Shown here: positions 1 through 6,440 of the stretch, piece by piece
How the letters are laid out: each line of letters begins with the position of its first letter
Numbering within the stretch: the first letter of the stretch is position 1
Source of the DNA: an uncultured Collinsella sp.
Lineage (GTDB): Bacteria > Actinomycetota > Coriobacteriia > Coriobacteriales > Coriobacteriaceae
DNA length: 8,803 nucleotides
Reading direction: 5' to 3'
Assembly (NCBI GenBank): GCA_958419975.1
Contig: CATZIG010000074.1
Span: forward strand, 1 to 8,803
The notes under the pieces: generated by a model
What the model was told of the DNA's origin: nothing
The model's database searches: none
Seen by the model: the letters and a program-made list of their open reading frames with translations, nothing else
Position numbers and translations under genes: made by a program

Positions 1-1361
1 GCGCGTCTGCGGAGCGCGTGGGCTATGTGTTCCAGGATCCCGAGAACCAGATCGTGTGCGAAACCGTGTGGCACGAGATGGCGTTTGGCCTGGAAAACTT
101 GGGGCTAGCACGTGATGAGATGCGCCGCCGTGTTGCCGAGACCAGCTATTTCTTTGGTCTGGAGGACTGGCTTCATCGTGATACCGATACGCTTTCGGGT
201 GGCCGCAAGCAGCTGCTGTCGTTGGCGGCCGTTCTGGCGCTGCGCCCGCGCGTGCTGCTGCTCGACGAGCCCACGTCTCAGCTCGATCCCGTTGCCGAGA
301 AGAATTTCCTGCACGCGCTGTTTCGTGTGAATCGCGAGCTGGGCTGCACGGTTGTTGTGGCGACGCATCAGCCGCGCCCAATGCTCGAATACGCGACGTG
401 TGCGTACCGGATTGAGGATGGCCGCGTGCACGAGGCGGCGGATATGGCTTCTTTGGTACGCCGAGAATCGCTGTTTTCCGATGACACGTTGGGGTGGGGT
501 GCCATCCGATGTGCAAAAAACGGAGTATTCAGCAGGCGTGAGGACAATTTGGGCTCTCTGGAGCCGCCCGGGGACGTATCGAGCGCGAAAAAAAGTTTGG
601 AATTGGACAAATCGTCCGAATTTGTGGCGCAAACGTCGCTCGAGAACGGCTTGGAAGCCTTCTCGCGCACGGATGGAAGCAGAATACTCCAAAAAATGCA
701 CGGCGGGTCGGCTACCACCCTGTCGGAAGGCTGGTTTCGCTACGATCGAGCGTCCGGCTGGGTGCTGCGCGGGCTCGATGCGTCGTTTTCGGCCGGTGCG
801 GTGCATGCGATCGTGGGCGGCAACGGATGCGGTAAGTCGACGATACTCTCGGTGCTGGCGAAGACCGCCAAGCTGCAGCGCGGCCGCATGGTGCGCGGAG
901 CGGCCTCGGCGGCGCTGCTGCCTCAGAATCCCAAAGCATTGCTGGTTGCCGAGACGGTTCGCGATGAGCTGATGGAATGGGCTTCAGCCTGCGGATATGA
1001 CGAGACCGTGGCGCGGGAGCGCGCGGCGAGCTTGGGGCTGGACGGCCTGGAGACGCGCCACCCCTACGACCTCTCGGGCGGACAGCGCCAGCTGCTCGCA
1101 CTGGCAAAGCTGCTGCTGATCGGCCCCGAGCTGCTGCTGCTTGACGAGCCCACGAAGGGCTTGGACCTGGAGAGTCGCCGCACCATCGCCCGCGCCCTGC
1201 GTGACCATGCGAAGGCTGGCGGCACCGTCATCATGGCTACGCACGATTTGGACTTTGCCGAGCAGGTAGCCGACGACGTCGCCATGATGTTTGACGGCGA
1301 GATTGCCTGCATGGAGTCCCCGGCCGACTTCTTTGCCGACAACGTGTTCTATAGGGCGTGA
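1..1361 (+). CDS. ECF transporter ATPase, two fused ATP-binding domains (5' end cut by window)
   Basis: This is the energising ATPase of an energy-coupling factor (ECF) vitamin or metal importer, acting on the cytoplasmic face with EcfT and an S component. The frame is open from base 3, so the true start and the first Walker A lie left of the window. Numbering from the GTG at 18, domain 1 shows the Q-loop (VFQDPENQ, 4-11), signature LSGGRKQ (59-65), Walker B LLLDEP (80-85) and switch His117. Domain 2 is complete: Walker A GGNGCGKST (267-275), Q-loop Gln303, signature LSGGQRQ (352-358), Walker B LLLLDEP (372-378) and switch His409. The two halves correspond to EcfA1/EcfA2 in one chain. The linker, about residues 160-232, resembles neither domain and coincides with a segment bounded by inverted repeats (511-701). 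An S-component gene follows 4 bases after the stop. The family call is secure; the substrate is unknown. Confidence 0.93.
   Translation, partial: ASAERVGYVFQDPENQIVCETVWHEMAFGLENLGLARDEMRRRVAETSYFFGLEDWLHRDTDTLSGGRKQLLSLAAVLALRPRVLLLDEPTSQLDPVAEKNFLHALFRVNRELGCTVVVATHQPRPMLEYATCAYRIEDGRVHEAADMASLVRRESLFSDDTLGWGAIRCAKNGVFSRREDNLGSLEPPGDVSSAKKSLELDKSSEFVAQTSLENGLEAFSRTDGSRILQKMHGGSATTLSEGWFRYDRASGWVLRGLDASFSAGAVHAIVGGNGCGKSTILSVLAKTAKLQRGRMVRGAASAALLPQNPKALLVAETVRDELMEWASACGYDETVARERAASLGLDGLETRHPYDLSGGQRQLLALAKLLLIGPELLLLDEPTKGLDLESRRTIARALRDHAKAGGTVIMATHDLDFAEQVADDVAMMFDGEIACMESPADFFADNVFYRA
511..701. repeat. 191-bp segment bounded by symmetric inverted repeats inside the ATPase gene
   Basis: The left end reads GTGCA (511-515), six bases, then GGAGTATTC (522-530). 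The right end reads GAATACTCC (682-690), six bases, then TGCAC (697-701). This is an exact mirror with 14 of 14 arm positions paired and equal 6-base spacers, both A-rich on the + strand. A smaller imperfect hairpin (AATTGGAC then GTCCGAATT, about 601-622) lies inside. The segment is less GC-rich than its surroundings and contains A-runs. It encodes residues of about 165-229, exactly the non-conserved linker between the two ATPase domains. No target-site duplication is visible. A MITE-like origin is inferred, not shown. Confidence 0.6.
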
Positions 1362-1365
1362 TGGG

Positions 1366-2079
1366 ATGACGGACTGTCGTTTCTCGCGTTTGCTTGCAAA
1401 ACTGGAGATCCCGCTGTTGTTGGCGGTGCCGGCGGTGATGGCTGCCGCGTTGCTGGCGGGTGTTGAGCAGGCAGCGTTGGCCATGCTGGTTGTGGTGGCG
1501 TTGGTGCTTGCGCTGTTCTTTGCGGGCTATGAGGCATCGCGTCCAGGCCTGCGTCAGATTATGCCCACGCTGGTGCTGGCGGCGCTGGCGGCGGCGGGGC
1601 GCATCCTGTTTGGACCCATTCCCGACTTTAAACCCGTGAGTGCTATCGCCATTATCGCGGGGGCGACGCTTGGCCGTCGCAATGGTTTTATGGTCGGTGC
1701 GTTGGCGGCGCTGACCAGCAATTTCTTTTTTGGGCAGGGCATGTGGACGCCGTGGCAGATGTATGCCTGGGGGCTCGTGGGATACGTTGGCGGTGCGCTG
1801 GCGTATGCGGGTGCGTTCGACCGCGCCGACGGCACCGTGCGCATGCCGGCGCTGCTGGCGTACGGCTTTGCGTCGGGCCTGCTCTATGGCGTCGTGATCA
1901 ACGCGTATGACATCATTGGGTTTGTACAGCCGCTTACTTGGGCGGGTGCCGTGGCACGTCTTGCCACGGCAGTGCCGTTCGATATTACGCACGGACTCGC
2001 GACATGCGTGTTTTTGGCCGCCTTGTACAAGCCCTGGTGCCGTCGCATTAACCGTGTCGTCGTGAAATACGGGCTGTAA
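1366..2079 (+). CDS. ECF transporter S component (substrate-binding membrane subunit)
   Basis: An integral membrane protein of 237 residues that would bind the transported vitamin or cofactor and dock on the ECF module. Hydrophobic segments lie at about residues 15-32, 35-55, 66-82, 91-102, 107-123, 130-150, 161-180 and 195-222. The stretch GPIPDFKPVSA (83-93), then a Gly/Ala-rich helix and FFFGQGMWTPWQM (120-132), is typical of the ECF S-component group that includes the cobalamin-type CbrT proteins. Substrate cannot be assigned from sequence. The ATG at 1366 was chosen because the longer frame from 1291 would overlap the upstream ATPase by about 70 bases and add a non-membrane Pro/Arg-rich tail. 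The start lies 4 bases after the ATPase stop (1359-1361), which suggests translational coupling; no strong independent ribosome site is seen. EcfT is not in the window and may lie upstream. Confidence 0.85.
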   Translation: MTDCRFSRLLAKLEIPLLLAVPAVMAAALLAGVEQAALAMLVVVALVLALFFAGYEASRPGLRQIMPTLVLAALAAAGRILFGPIPDFKPVSAIAIIAGATLGRRNGFMVGALAALTSNFFFGQGMWTPWQMYAWGLVGYVGGALAYAGAFDRADGTVRMPALLAYGFASGLLYGVVINAYDIIGFVQPLTWAGAVARLATAVPFDITHGLATCVFLAALYKPWCRRINRVVVKYGL

Positions 2080-2100
2080 GGCATTTCGCGTTCCCTCACG

Positions 2101-2169
2101 AACTTGCGGTGGAATAGTTCTCGTTTTTGGCTATTTGCTGCCCAAACAGGAACTATTCCACCGCAACTT
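2101..2169. repeat. Perfect 17-bp inverted repeat with 29-base loop
   Basis: TTGCGGTGGAATAGTTC (2104-2120) and its exact reverse complement (2150-2166) enclose a 29-base loop. After one C:C mismatch the pairing resumes for two bases (AA 2101-2102 with TT 2168-2169). The loop can form a few more pairs (GTTT with AAAC). It sits between the convergent ECF S-component and exonuclease III genes, so it may act as a transcription terminator in either direction, although no clean T-tract follows it. Its length and symmetry also fit a dispersed palindromic repeat. Confidence 0.75.
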
Positions 2170-2170
2170 A

Positions 2171-2212
2171 TAGGGGGAGAGGGGTCACATGATCTGTTTT
2201 CCTCTGTCCCCC
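2171..2212. other. Imperfect G/C-rich hairpin between convergent genes
   Basis: GGGGGAGAGG (about 2173-2182) can pair with CCTCTGTCCCCC (about 2201-2212), leaving a two-base bulge and an 18-base loop. No T-run follows on either strand, so a terminator role is only possible. It lies directly beside the 17-bp inverted repeat and downstream of both flanking genes. Confidence 0.3.
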
Positions 2213-2227
2213 AGGAATTGCTTGGCG

Positions 2228-2995
2228 CTAGAGCTCTAGCGTGAGGGTGACGGGGCAGTGGTCGCTGCCGAAGATATCGCCGCGGATACCGGTGTCGCGC
2301 ACGGTATTGGCGATTGAATCACTTACCAAGAAGTAATCGATGCGCCAGCCGGCGTTGTTCTTGCGGGCATTAAAGCGATAGCTCCACCAGCTGTAGACGC
2401 CCTCGACGTCTGGATTAGCCGTGCGCCAGGTATCGGTAAAGCCGGCGTTGAGCAGCTCGGTAAACTTGCCGCGTTCTTCGTCCGAAAAGCCGGCGTTGCC
2501 GCGGTTGGACTTGGGGTTCTTAAGGTCGATCTCCTCGTGCGCCACGTTAAAGTCGCCGCAGGTCACGACGGGTTTGCCGCTCTCGCGCTCAAGCGCGCTC
2601 AAAAAGCCGCGATAGGCATCATCCCAGGCCATGCGCACGTCGATGCGGGCGAGTTCGTTTTGCGCGTTGGGAGTGTAGACATCCACAAACCAGAACTTGT
2701 CGAACTCGAGCGCGCAGACGCGGCCCTCGGTTGCGGCTTGGGCGTGCAGCACGCGCAGCGGTTCCTGGCGGCTAAAGACCGCAGTGCCCGAATAGCCTTT
2801 ACGCTCGGCGTAGCTCCAGGTTTGGCGATAGCCGGGCAGGTCAATATCAACCTGGCCTTCTTGCAACTTGGTCTCTTGCAGCGCCAGGATATCGACGTCG
2901 AGTTCTTGCGCGATCTGGATAAAGCTCGGGTCCTTTTTAAGCACGGCGCGCAGGCCGTTAACGTTCCACGAGGCAAAGGTGTAAGTCTGAGGCAT
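2228..2995 (-). CDS. xth: Exodeoxyribonuclease III (AP endonuclease, ExoIII/APE1 family)
   Basis: A Mg-dependent DNA repair enzyme that cuts 5' of abasic sites and removes 3' blocking groups or nucleotides in base-excision repair, in the cytoplasm. The 255-residue protein has the full family motif set: WNVNGLRA with Asn11 (10-17), LQETK with metal-binding Glu41 (39-43), the YSGTA loop (68-72), VDVYTPN with Tyr107 (104-110), GDFN with Asp148 and Asn150 (147-150), WRIDYFL with Asp220 (218-224), and the C-terminal GSDHCP with Asp245 and His246 (243-248). Its length is normal for the family, which has no extra domains. The ATG at 2993-2995 is preceded by AAAGGA at good spacing. It is transcribed divergently from the sirtuin gene and convergently with the ECF S component, so it is probably monocistronic. 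No truncation is seen. Confidence 0.97.
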   Translation of the reverse strand: MPQTYTFASWNVNGLRAVLKKDPSFIQIAQELDVDILALQETKLQEGQVDIDLPGYRQTWSYAERKGYSGTAVFSRQEPLRVLHAQAATEGRVCALEFDKFWFVDVYTPNAQNELARIDVRMAWDDAYRGFLSALERESGKPVVTCGDFNVAHEEIDLKNPKSNRGNAGFSDEERGKFTELLNAGFTDTWRTANPDVEGVYSWWSYRFNARKNNAGWRIDYFLVSDSIANTVRDTGIRGDIFGSDHCPVTLTLEL

Positions 2996-3042
2996 GGTGT
3001 CCTTTCGACGGGGTTGGCAGGCTTAAGATTAACGCAACAGAG

Positions 3043-3085
3043 GCGGGGCAGGCCCCGCGAGCGACGGAGCAATCGCAGCCGCTCC
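3043..3085 (+). other. Two adjacent G/C hairpins in the sirtuin leader
   Basis: GCGGGG (3043-3048) pairs with CCCCGC (3053-3058) across a 4-base loop. GGAGC (3066-3070) pairs with GCTCC (3081-3085) across 10 bases. Both lie in the divergent gap between xth and the sirtuin gene, upstream of the sirtuin ribosome site (GGAGG 3098-3102). No T-tract follows. A regulatory role is possible but not shown; no convincing sigma-70 promoter could be placed in this gap on either strand. Confidence 0.35.
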
Positions 3086-3108
3086 GGCGGCACAGATGGA
3101 GGACATAT

Positions 3109-3861
3109 ATGACGCAGGCGATAACGGACTCCAAACAGGCCTCCGCCGCGCTGGCGGAGCTGTTCGGCACCCACAAGCGCGTGGTCTTCTTTGGCGGCGC
3201 GGGCGTTTCCACGGCGAGTGGCATCCCCGATTTCCGCAGCGTGGACGGCCTATATCACCAACAGTTTGCCTACCCGCCCGAGACCATGCTCTCGCATAGC
3301 TTTTACGAGGTGCACCCGGCCGAGTTCTTCGACTTCTACCGCACCAAGATGATCGCGCTTGGCGCCAAGCCCAACCGCTGCCACACCAAGCTGGCCGAGC
3401 TGGAGCGCGCCGGCAAGCTTGATGCCGTGGTGACGCAAAATATCGACGGCCTGCATCAGATGGCCGGCTCACAGCGCGTGTTCGAGCTGCACGGATCGGT
3501 CCATCGCAACATTTGCCAGTCGTGCGGCGCGGTCTATAGCGCCGAGTGGATTTGCTCGCGCGAGCACGAGGACGCCGCGGGCGTGCCTGCGTGCCCCGCG
3601 TGCGGCGGCCGCATCAAGCCCGATGTAGTGCTCTACGAAGAGCCGCTCGATGAGCATGTGCTGACCGGTGCCGTTGCCGCCATCGCCGCGGCCGATGCCC
3701 TTATTGTGGGCGGGACCTCGCTCGTGGTGTATCCGGCGGCAGGCCTTACGCGTTACTTTACCGGCGATACGCTGGCCATTTGCAATCTTGCTCCCACCGA
3801 TCAGGATGCAAATGCCGACCTGCTGATTTCTTGCGACATCGCTGCCGCGTTTGCGTTCTAG
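3109..3861 (+). CDS. cobB: NAD-dependent protein deacylase, sirtuin (Sir2) family
   Basis: It removes acyl groups from protein lysines using NAD+, releasing nicotinamide and O-acyl-ADP-ribose, in the cytoplasm. All sirtuin hallmarks are present in 250 residues: NAD-binding GAGVSTASGIPDFR (30-43), TQNID (109-113), catalytic His128 in ELHGS, a zinc site of Cys136, Cys139, Cys162 and Cys165, KPDVVLYEE (170-178), and GTSLVVYPA (202-210). The region after PDFR (FYEVHPAEFFDFYR, 65-78) resembles the single-domain Firmicutes-type sirtuins. I do not see the Tyr-x-x-Arg acyl pocket of SIRT5/CobB desuccinylases, so deacetylation is the likelier activity (inference). The start has GGAGG at 3098-3102, six bases upstream. 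The folate gene follows 95 bases downstream on the same strand and may be partly co-transcribed, though it has its own possible promoter. No acetyl-CoA synthetase or other obvious substrate gene is nearby. Confidence 0.95.
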   Translation: MTQAITDSKQASAALAELFGTHKRVVFFGGAGVSTASGIPDFRSVDGLYHQQFAYPPETMLSHSFYEVHPAEFFDFYRTKMIALGAKPNRCHTKLAELERAGKLDAVVTQNIDGLHQMAGSQRVFELHGSVHRNICQSCGAVYSAEWICSREHEDAAGVPACPACGGRIKPDVVLYEEPLDEHVLTGAVAAIAAADALIVGGTSLVVYPAAGLTRYFTGDTLAICNLAPTDQDANADLLISCDIAAAFAF

Positions 3862-3875
3862 CCCGCGTGCGCGGA

Positions 3876-3881
3876 TACAAT
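3876..3881 (+). promoter_or_regulatory. Possible -10 element for the folate gene
   Basis: TACAAT (3876-3881, in GGATACAATAG) lies just after the sirtuin stop and matches the sigma-70 -10 consensus well. The best -35 candidate is TTGCGT at 3851-3856 inside the sirtuin end, with a 19-base spacer, longer than ideal. It would give a leader of about 70 bases containing the hairpin at 3907-3934. Confidence 0.4.
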
Positions 3882-3906
3882 AGAAAGACTGAGTGCAAAG
3901 CGACCC

Positions 3907-3934
3907 CGCCGCCAGCTCCCCAAGCTCGGCGGCG
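3907..3934 (+). promoter_or_regulatory. 5' leader hairpin upstream of the folP-folK ribosome site
   Basis: CGCCGCC-AGCT (3907-3917) pairs with AGCT-C-GGCGGCG (3923-3934), giving 11 base pairs with one bulged C and a 5-base loop CCCCA. After the stem come TGGGCA and TTTT (3941-3944), then AGGAGG (3945-3950). The structure could be a leaky terminator for the sirtuin gene or could affect initiation of the folate gene. It is too short for any known folate (THF) riboswitch. Confidence 0.5.
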
Positions 3935-3956
3935 TGGGCATTTTAGGAGGATGTTC

Positions 3957-5699
3957 ATGGCGAACGACAGCAAGACATGGCGGTGCGGAAAGTATGAGCT
4001 CAGCTTTGACCGTCCGCGCATCATGGGCGTCCTCAACGTGACGCCCGATTCGTTTAGCGATGGCGGGGAGCACTTCGACCCGGATGCCGCCATCGAGTAC
4101 GGCCTGGCGATGCTCGACGTCGGCGCCGACATCATCGACGTGGGCGGCGAGTCCACGCGCCCCGGCTTTACCCCGGTCAACCCAGACGAGGAGGCTCGCC
4201 GCGTGCTGCCCGTGGTGCGCGCGCTGGCCAAGGAGGGCGCCATCGTCTCGATCGACACGCGTCATGTGGCGGTTGCCAAGGCGGCCGTGCGCTGCGGCGC
4301 CTCGATCGTCAATGACGTGACCGGCTTCACCGATCCCAAGATGGTCGAGTTTGTTAAGACGAGCACCTGCGGCGTCATCGTGATGCATGCCGGCGAGGTC
4401 GCCGCGCCCGCACGCACACACGCAACGGTGCAGCTCGATACCTCGGCAGCGGCGTTTGTTGCCGAGAAGGCGCGCGAGGCGGCTGCCGAGGCCGCGCGTG
4501 AGGCCGAGAAGCCGGCTCGCCGCCGTCGCGGCAAGTTGCTGGGCGAGCCTAAGCCGGAGGCCAAGCTTCCGGGCGGCGTGGTGCAGCCCTCGTTGCCGTT
4601 TGGCGAACCGGAGCCCACGTCCGAGCCTTCAAGCGAGCAGGAGACGCCGGCCGCCGAGCAGGCTACTGCCGCCGAGACCGTCGCGCCCGCGCCCGAGGCC
4701 ACTCCCGCAGCCACCGAGGCCGCATCGGAGTCCAATGACCGCCTGGCCGCCATGATGCGCCGCAGCGCCCGCCGCGAGGAAGCCTACGTGCCCACCTCGC
4801 AGCTCCGCCGCTTCACCCTGCCCGATTCGGCGCCCATCATGCGCCGCGTCATGGGCTTTCTGTCCGACCAGGCCCGCACGCTCATCCATGCCGGCGTGTC
4901 GCGCGACCGCATCTGCATTGATCCTGGCCCGGGCTTTGGTAAGTCGGCTAACGAGGACATCGTCATCCAGCGCGAGACTGCCAAGATGGCGTCACTGGGC
5001 TATCCGCTCATGTGCGCCGTGTCGCGCAAGCGCTTTGTGGGCGCCGTCTCGGGTGTGACCGAGGCCGCCGAGCGCGATGCCGCTACGTTTGGCGTGTGCC
5101 TGGGCGCCATCCAGGCCGGTGCCAACATCGTGCGCGTGCACGACGCCGCGGGTTTTGCGCAGTTCCTGAACGGTTACTGGGCGGTTGCCAAGCCGCAGCC
5201 GCGCCGCGCGTTTGTGGCTGTGGGCTCCAACCTGGGGCATCGCTGCGACAACATCCGCGCTGCACGCGAGATGATCGCCGAGATTCCACTCACCTGCGTG
5301 TCCAACTCCTCCAAGATCTACGAGAGCGAGCCTGCCTACGAGACGCGCCAGGACGCGTTTGCCAACGCCGTCATCGAGATCAAGACCGAGCTGGCGCCGT
5401 TGGTGCTGCTCGACGAGCTTATGAAGATCGAGGCCGAGCTGGGGCGCGACCGCTCCAAAAAGGCCAAGGCCAACGGTCCGCGCACCATCGACCTGGACCT
5501 GCTGTGGATGGACGGCGAGACCCACGGCGGCAAAAAGCTGCGCCTGCCGCATCCGCTGATCGGCGAACGCGATTTTGTGCTGGTGCCGCTCGAGGACCTG
5601 ATGCACGACCCGGCGCGGTTCTTCCGCTACAACGGCGTCGAGGTCAAGGAGCCCGAGGACCGCGTGGGCCATATCGTGGGCGAATTGGGGCGTATGTAG
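3957..5699 (+). CDS. folP/folK: Bifunctional dihydropteroate synthase / 6-hydroxymethyl-dihydropterin pyrophosphokinase (FolP-FolK fusion)
   Basis: It carries two consecutive folate steps in 580 residues: HPPK activates the pterin with ATP, and DHPS joins it to p-aminobenzoate. The DHPS half (about 20-410) has GVLNVTPDSFSDGG (24-37), VGGESTRPG (62-70), SIDT (98-101), VNDVTG (118-123), VMHAG (142-146), DPGPGFGKS (322-330), SRKRFVG (356-362) and the VHD motif (394-396). The HPPK half (about 416-580) has VAVGSNLGHR (420-429), YESEPA (455-460), GPRTIDLDLL (507-516) and LPHPLIGERDFVLVPL (530-545). Between MHAG and the DPG motif lie about 175 residues instead of the usual 55-60: an Ala/Glu/Pro-rich, low-complexity insert (about 155-288). 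DHPS-first order is opposite to the eukaryotic HPPK-DHPS fusion. The ATG at 3957 was chosen because AGGAGG (3945-3950) is six bases away; the ATG at 3951 abuts it. The next gene starts immediately after the stop. Confidence 0.95.
   Translation: MANDSKTWRCGKYELSFDRPRIMGVLNVTPDSFSDGGEHFDPDAAIEYGLAMLDVGADIIDVGGESTRPGFTPVNPDEEARRVLPVVRALAKEGAIVSIDTRHVAVAKAAVRCGASIVNDVTGFTDPKMVEFVKTSTCGVIVMHAGEVAAPARTHATVQLDTSAAAFVAEKAREAAAEAAREAEKPARRRRGKLLGEPKPEAKLPGGVVQPSLPFGEPEPTSEPSSEQETPAAEQATAAETVAPAPEATPAATEAASESNDRLAAMMRRSARREEAYVPTSQLRRFTLPDSAPIMRRVMGFLSDQARTLIHAGVSRDRICIDPGPGFGKSANEDIVIQRETAKMASLGYPLMCAVSRKRFVGAVSGVTEAAERDAATFGVCLGAIQAGANIVRVHDAAGFAQFLNGYWAVAKPQPRRAFVAVGSNLGHRCDNIRAAREMIAEIPLTCVSNSSKIYESEPAYETRQDAFANAVIEIKTELAPLVLLDELMKIEAELGRDRSKKAKANGPRTIDLDLLWMDGETHGGKKLRLPHPLIGERDFVLVPLEDLMHDPARFFRYNGVEVKEPEDRVGHIVGELGRM
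4419..4820 (+). other. Low-complexity, probably disordered insert within the DHPS domain
   Basis: Codons for residues of about 155-288 of the fusion. The segment begins with a charged Ala/Glu helix-like stretch (AREAAAEAAREAEKPARRRR, 172-191), continues through a Pro-rich part with LPGGVVQPSLPFGEPEP, then a Glu/Ala/Thr/Pro run (223-258), and ends with a basic stretch (MMRRSARREE, 266-275). DHPS homology resumes with APIMRRVMGF (292-301). Codon use (GCC, GAG, CCG) matches the rest of the gene and the frame is uninterrupted, so this is translated sequence rather than a broken insertion. Confidence 0.8.
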
Positions 5700-6401
5700 A
5701 TGATCGAGATGAATGCTGTTGCCGCTGGCACCGAGCTCGACGCGGCTCGCGGCGCGGGCCGCGAGGGCATGTCCGCGGGCTGGTGCGCGTGGAGCGCGGG
5801 CGATGCATCGCTGATGTTTTCGCTGGTCGTGCGCCCCGATGTGAACATGCATGCCTTCCACGGCCTGCCGTTTGTGGCGGCTATGGGCATGATGGACGCG
5901 CTTGTGGGCACGGCTTCGACGCCGGGGTTGGGCCTTGCCGGTAAGGTGGGTATCCAGTGGCCGAGCGATATCGTGTGCGGTGCGCCTGCGTTTGAGACGT
6001 CGCTCGCGCTTGTTGCCGTGAACGGCGGTGCCGGTGCTGCGGGCATGTTCGGTGCCGTGACGGTGGATATTGAGCGTTCGGCGCTGAGCGAGCTTGGTGT
6101 GGACGTGGCTGACGAAGCGCTGGTCGAGACGCTGGCCGCCGCCGTGCTGGCCCGCGTGGACGCCTGGGCGGTTGTTGCCAACACGCCGCAAGGCGCCGCA
6201 GGGCCGCTGGCTCCCGTGCTGGGCGAGTACTTCGACATGGTGCCGCTGCTGGGCCGCCAGGTTGCGGCGGTGTCTCCCAACGGCTTGCCGCTTGCGGTCG
6301 GTGTGTTTGCGGGCCTGGACATCTGGGGCCGCGCGACCATCAAGACCGATGCCGGCGAGCAGGAGTTTCCGCCCGAGGCTGTACGAATTCGCGGGCTGTA
6401 G
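5700..6401 (+). CDS. Biotin-protein ligase-like protein with degenerate active site
   Basis: This is a 233-residue relative of the BirA/LplA ligase fold plus the BirA C-terminal domain. Recognisable parts are SLVVRPDV (41-48), a helix FVAAMGMMDAL (58-68), IQWPSDIVCG (85-94, compare the BirA motif KWPNDI), and an SH3-like tail LLGRQVAAVS...GVFAGLDIWGRATIKTDAGEQ (183-221). The catalytic loop that binds biotinyl-AMP, usually GRGRRGR-W, appears only as ARGAGREGMSAGW (16-28). The lysine before WPND is Gln86 and the Asn is Ser89. The usual N-terminal segment and any DNA-binding domain are absent. It may be a non-catalytic or altered-specificity paralogue, or a decaying birA. The ATG directly abuts the FolP-FolK stop codon, so translation is probably coupled. 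coaX lies next door in convergent orientation, a neighbour of birA in several bacteria. Function is uncertain. Confidence 0.75.
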   Translation: MIEMNAVAAGTELDAARGAGREGMSAGWCAWSAGDASLMFSLVVRPDVNMHAFHGLPFVAAMGMMDALVGTASTPGLGLAGKVGIQWPSDIVCGAPAFETSLALVAVNGGAGAAGMFGAVTVDIERSALSELGVDVADEALVETLAAAVLARVDAWAVVANTPQGAAGPLAPVLGEYFDMVPLLGRQVAAVSPNGLPLAVGVFAGLDIWGRATIKTDAGEQEFPPEAVRIRGL

Positions 6402-6440
6402 CGCGGGGCGCCAGCGCTCAAAGATAACGATGGCAACAAG

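Noticed and set aside
1291..1365. Earlier start for the ECF S component
   Set aside because: It would overlap the ATPase gene by about 70 bases and add a Pro/Arg-rich tail not expected before the first membrane segment.
2537..3112. A 191-codon + strand frame opposite xth
   Set aside because: It is a shadow of exonuclease III, whose motifs are complete on the - strand.
3780..3956. An upstream extension of the FolP-FolK frame
   Set aside because: It overlaps the end of the sirtuin gene, is not DHPS-like, and lies upstream of the strong AGGAGG that positions the ATG at 3957.
3862..3956. A tetrahydrofolate riboswitch ahead of the folate gene
   Set aside because: The leader is under 100 bases with a single simple hairpin; the multi-helix THF riboswitch core is not visible.
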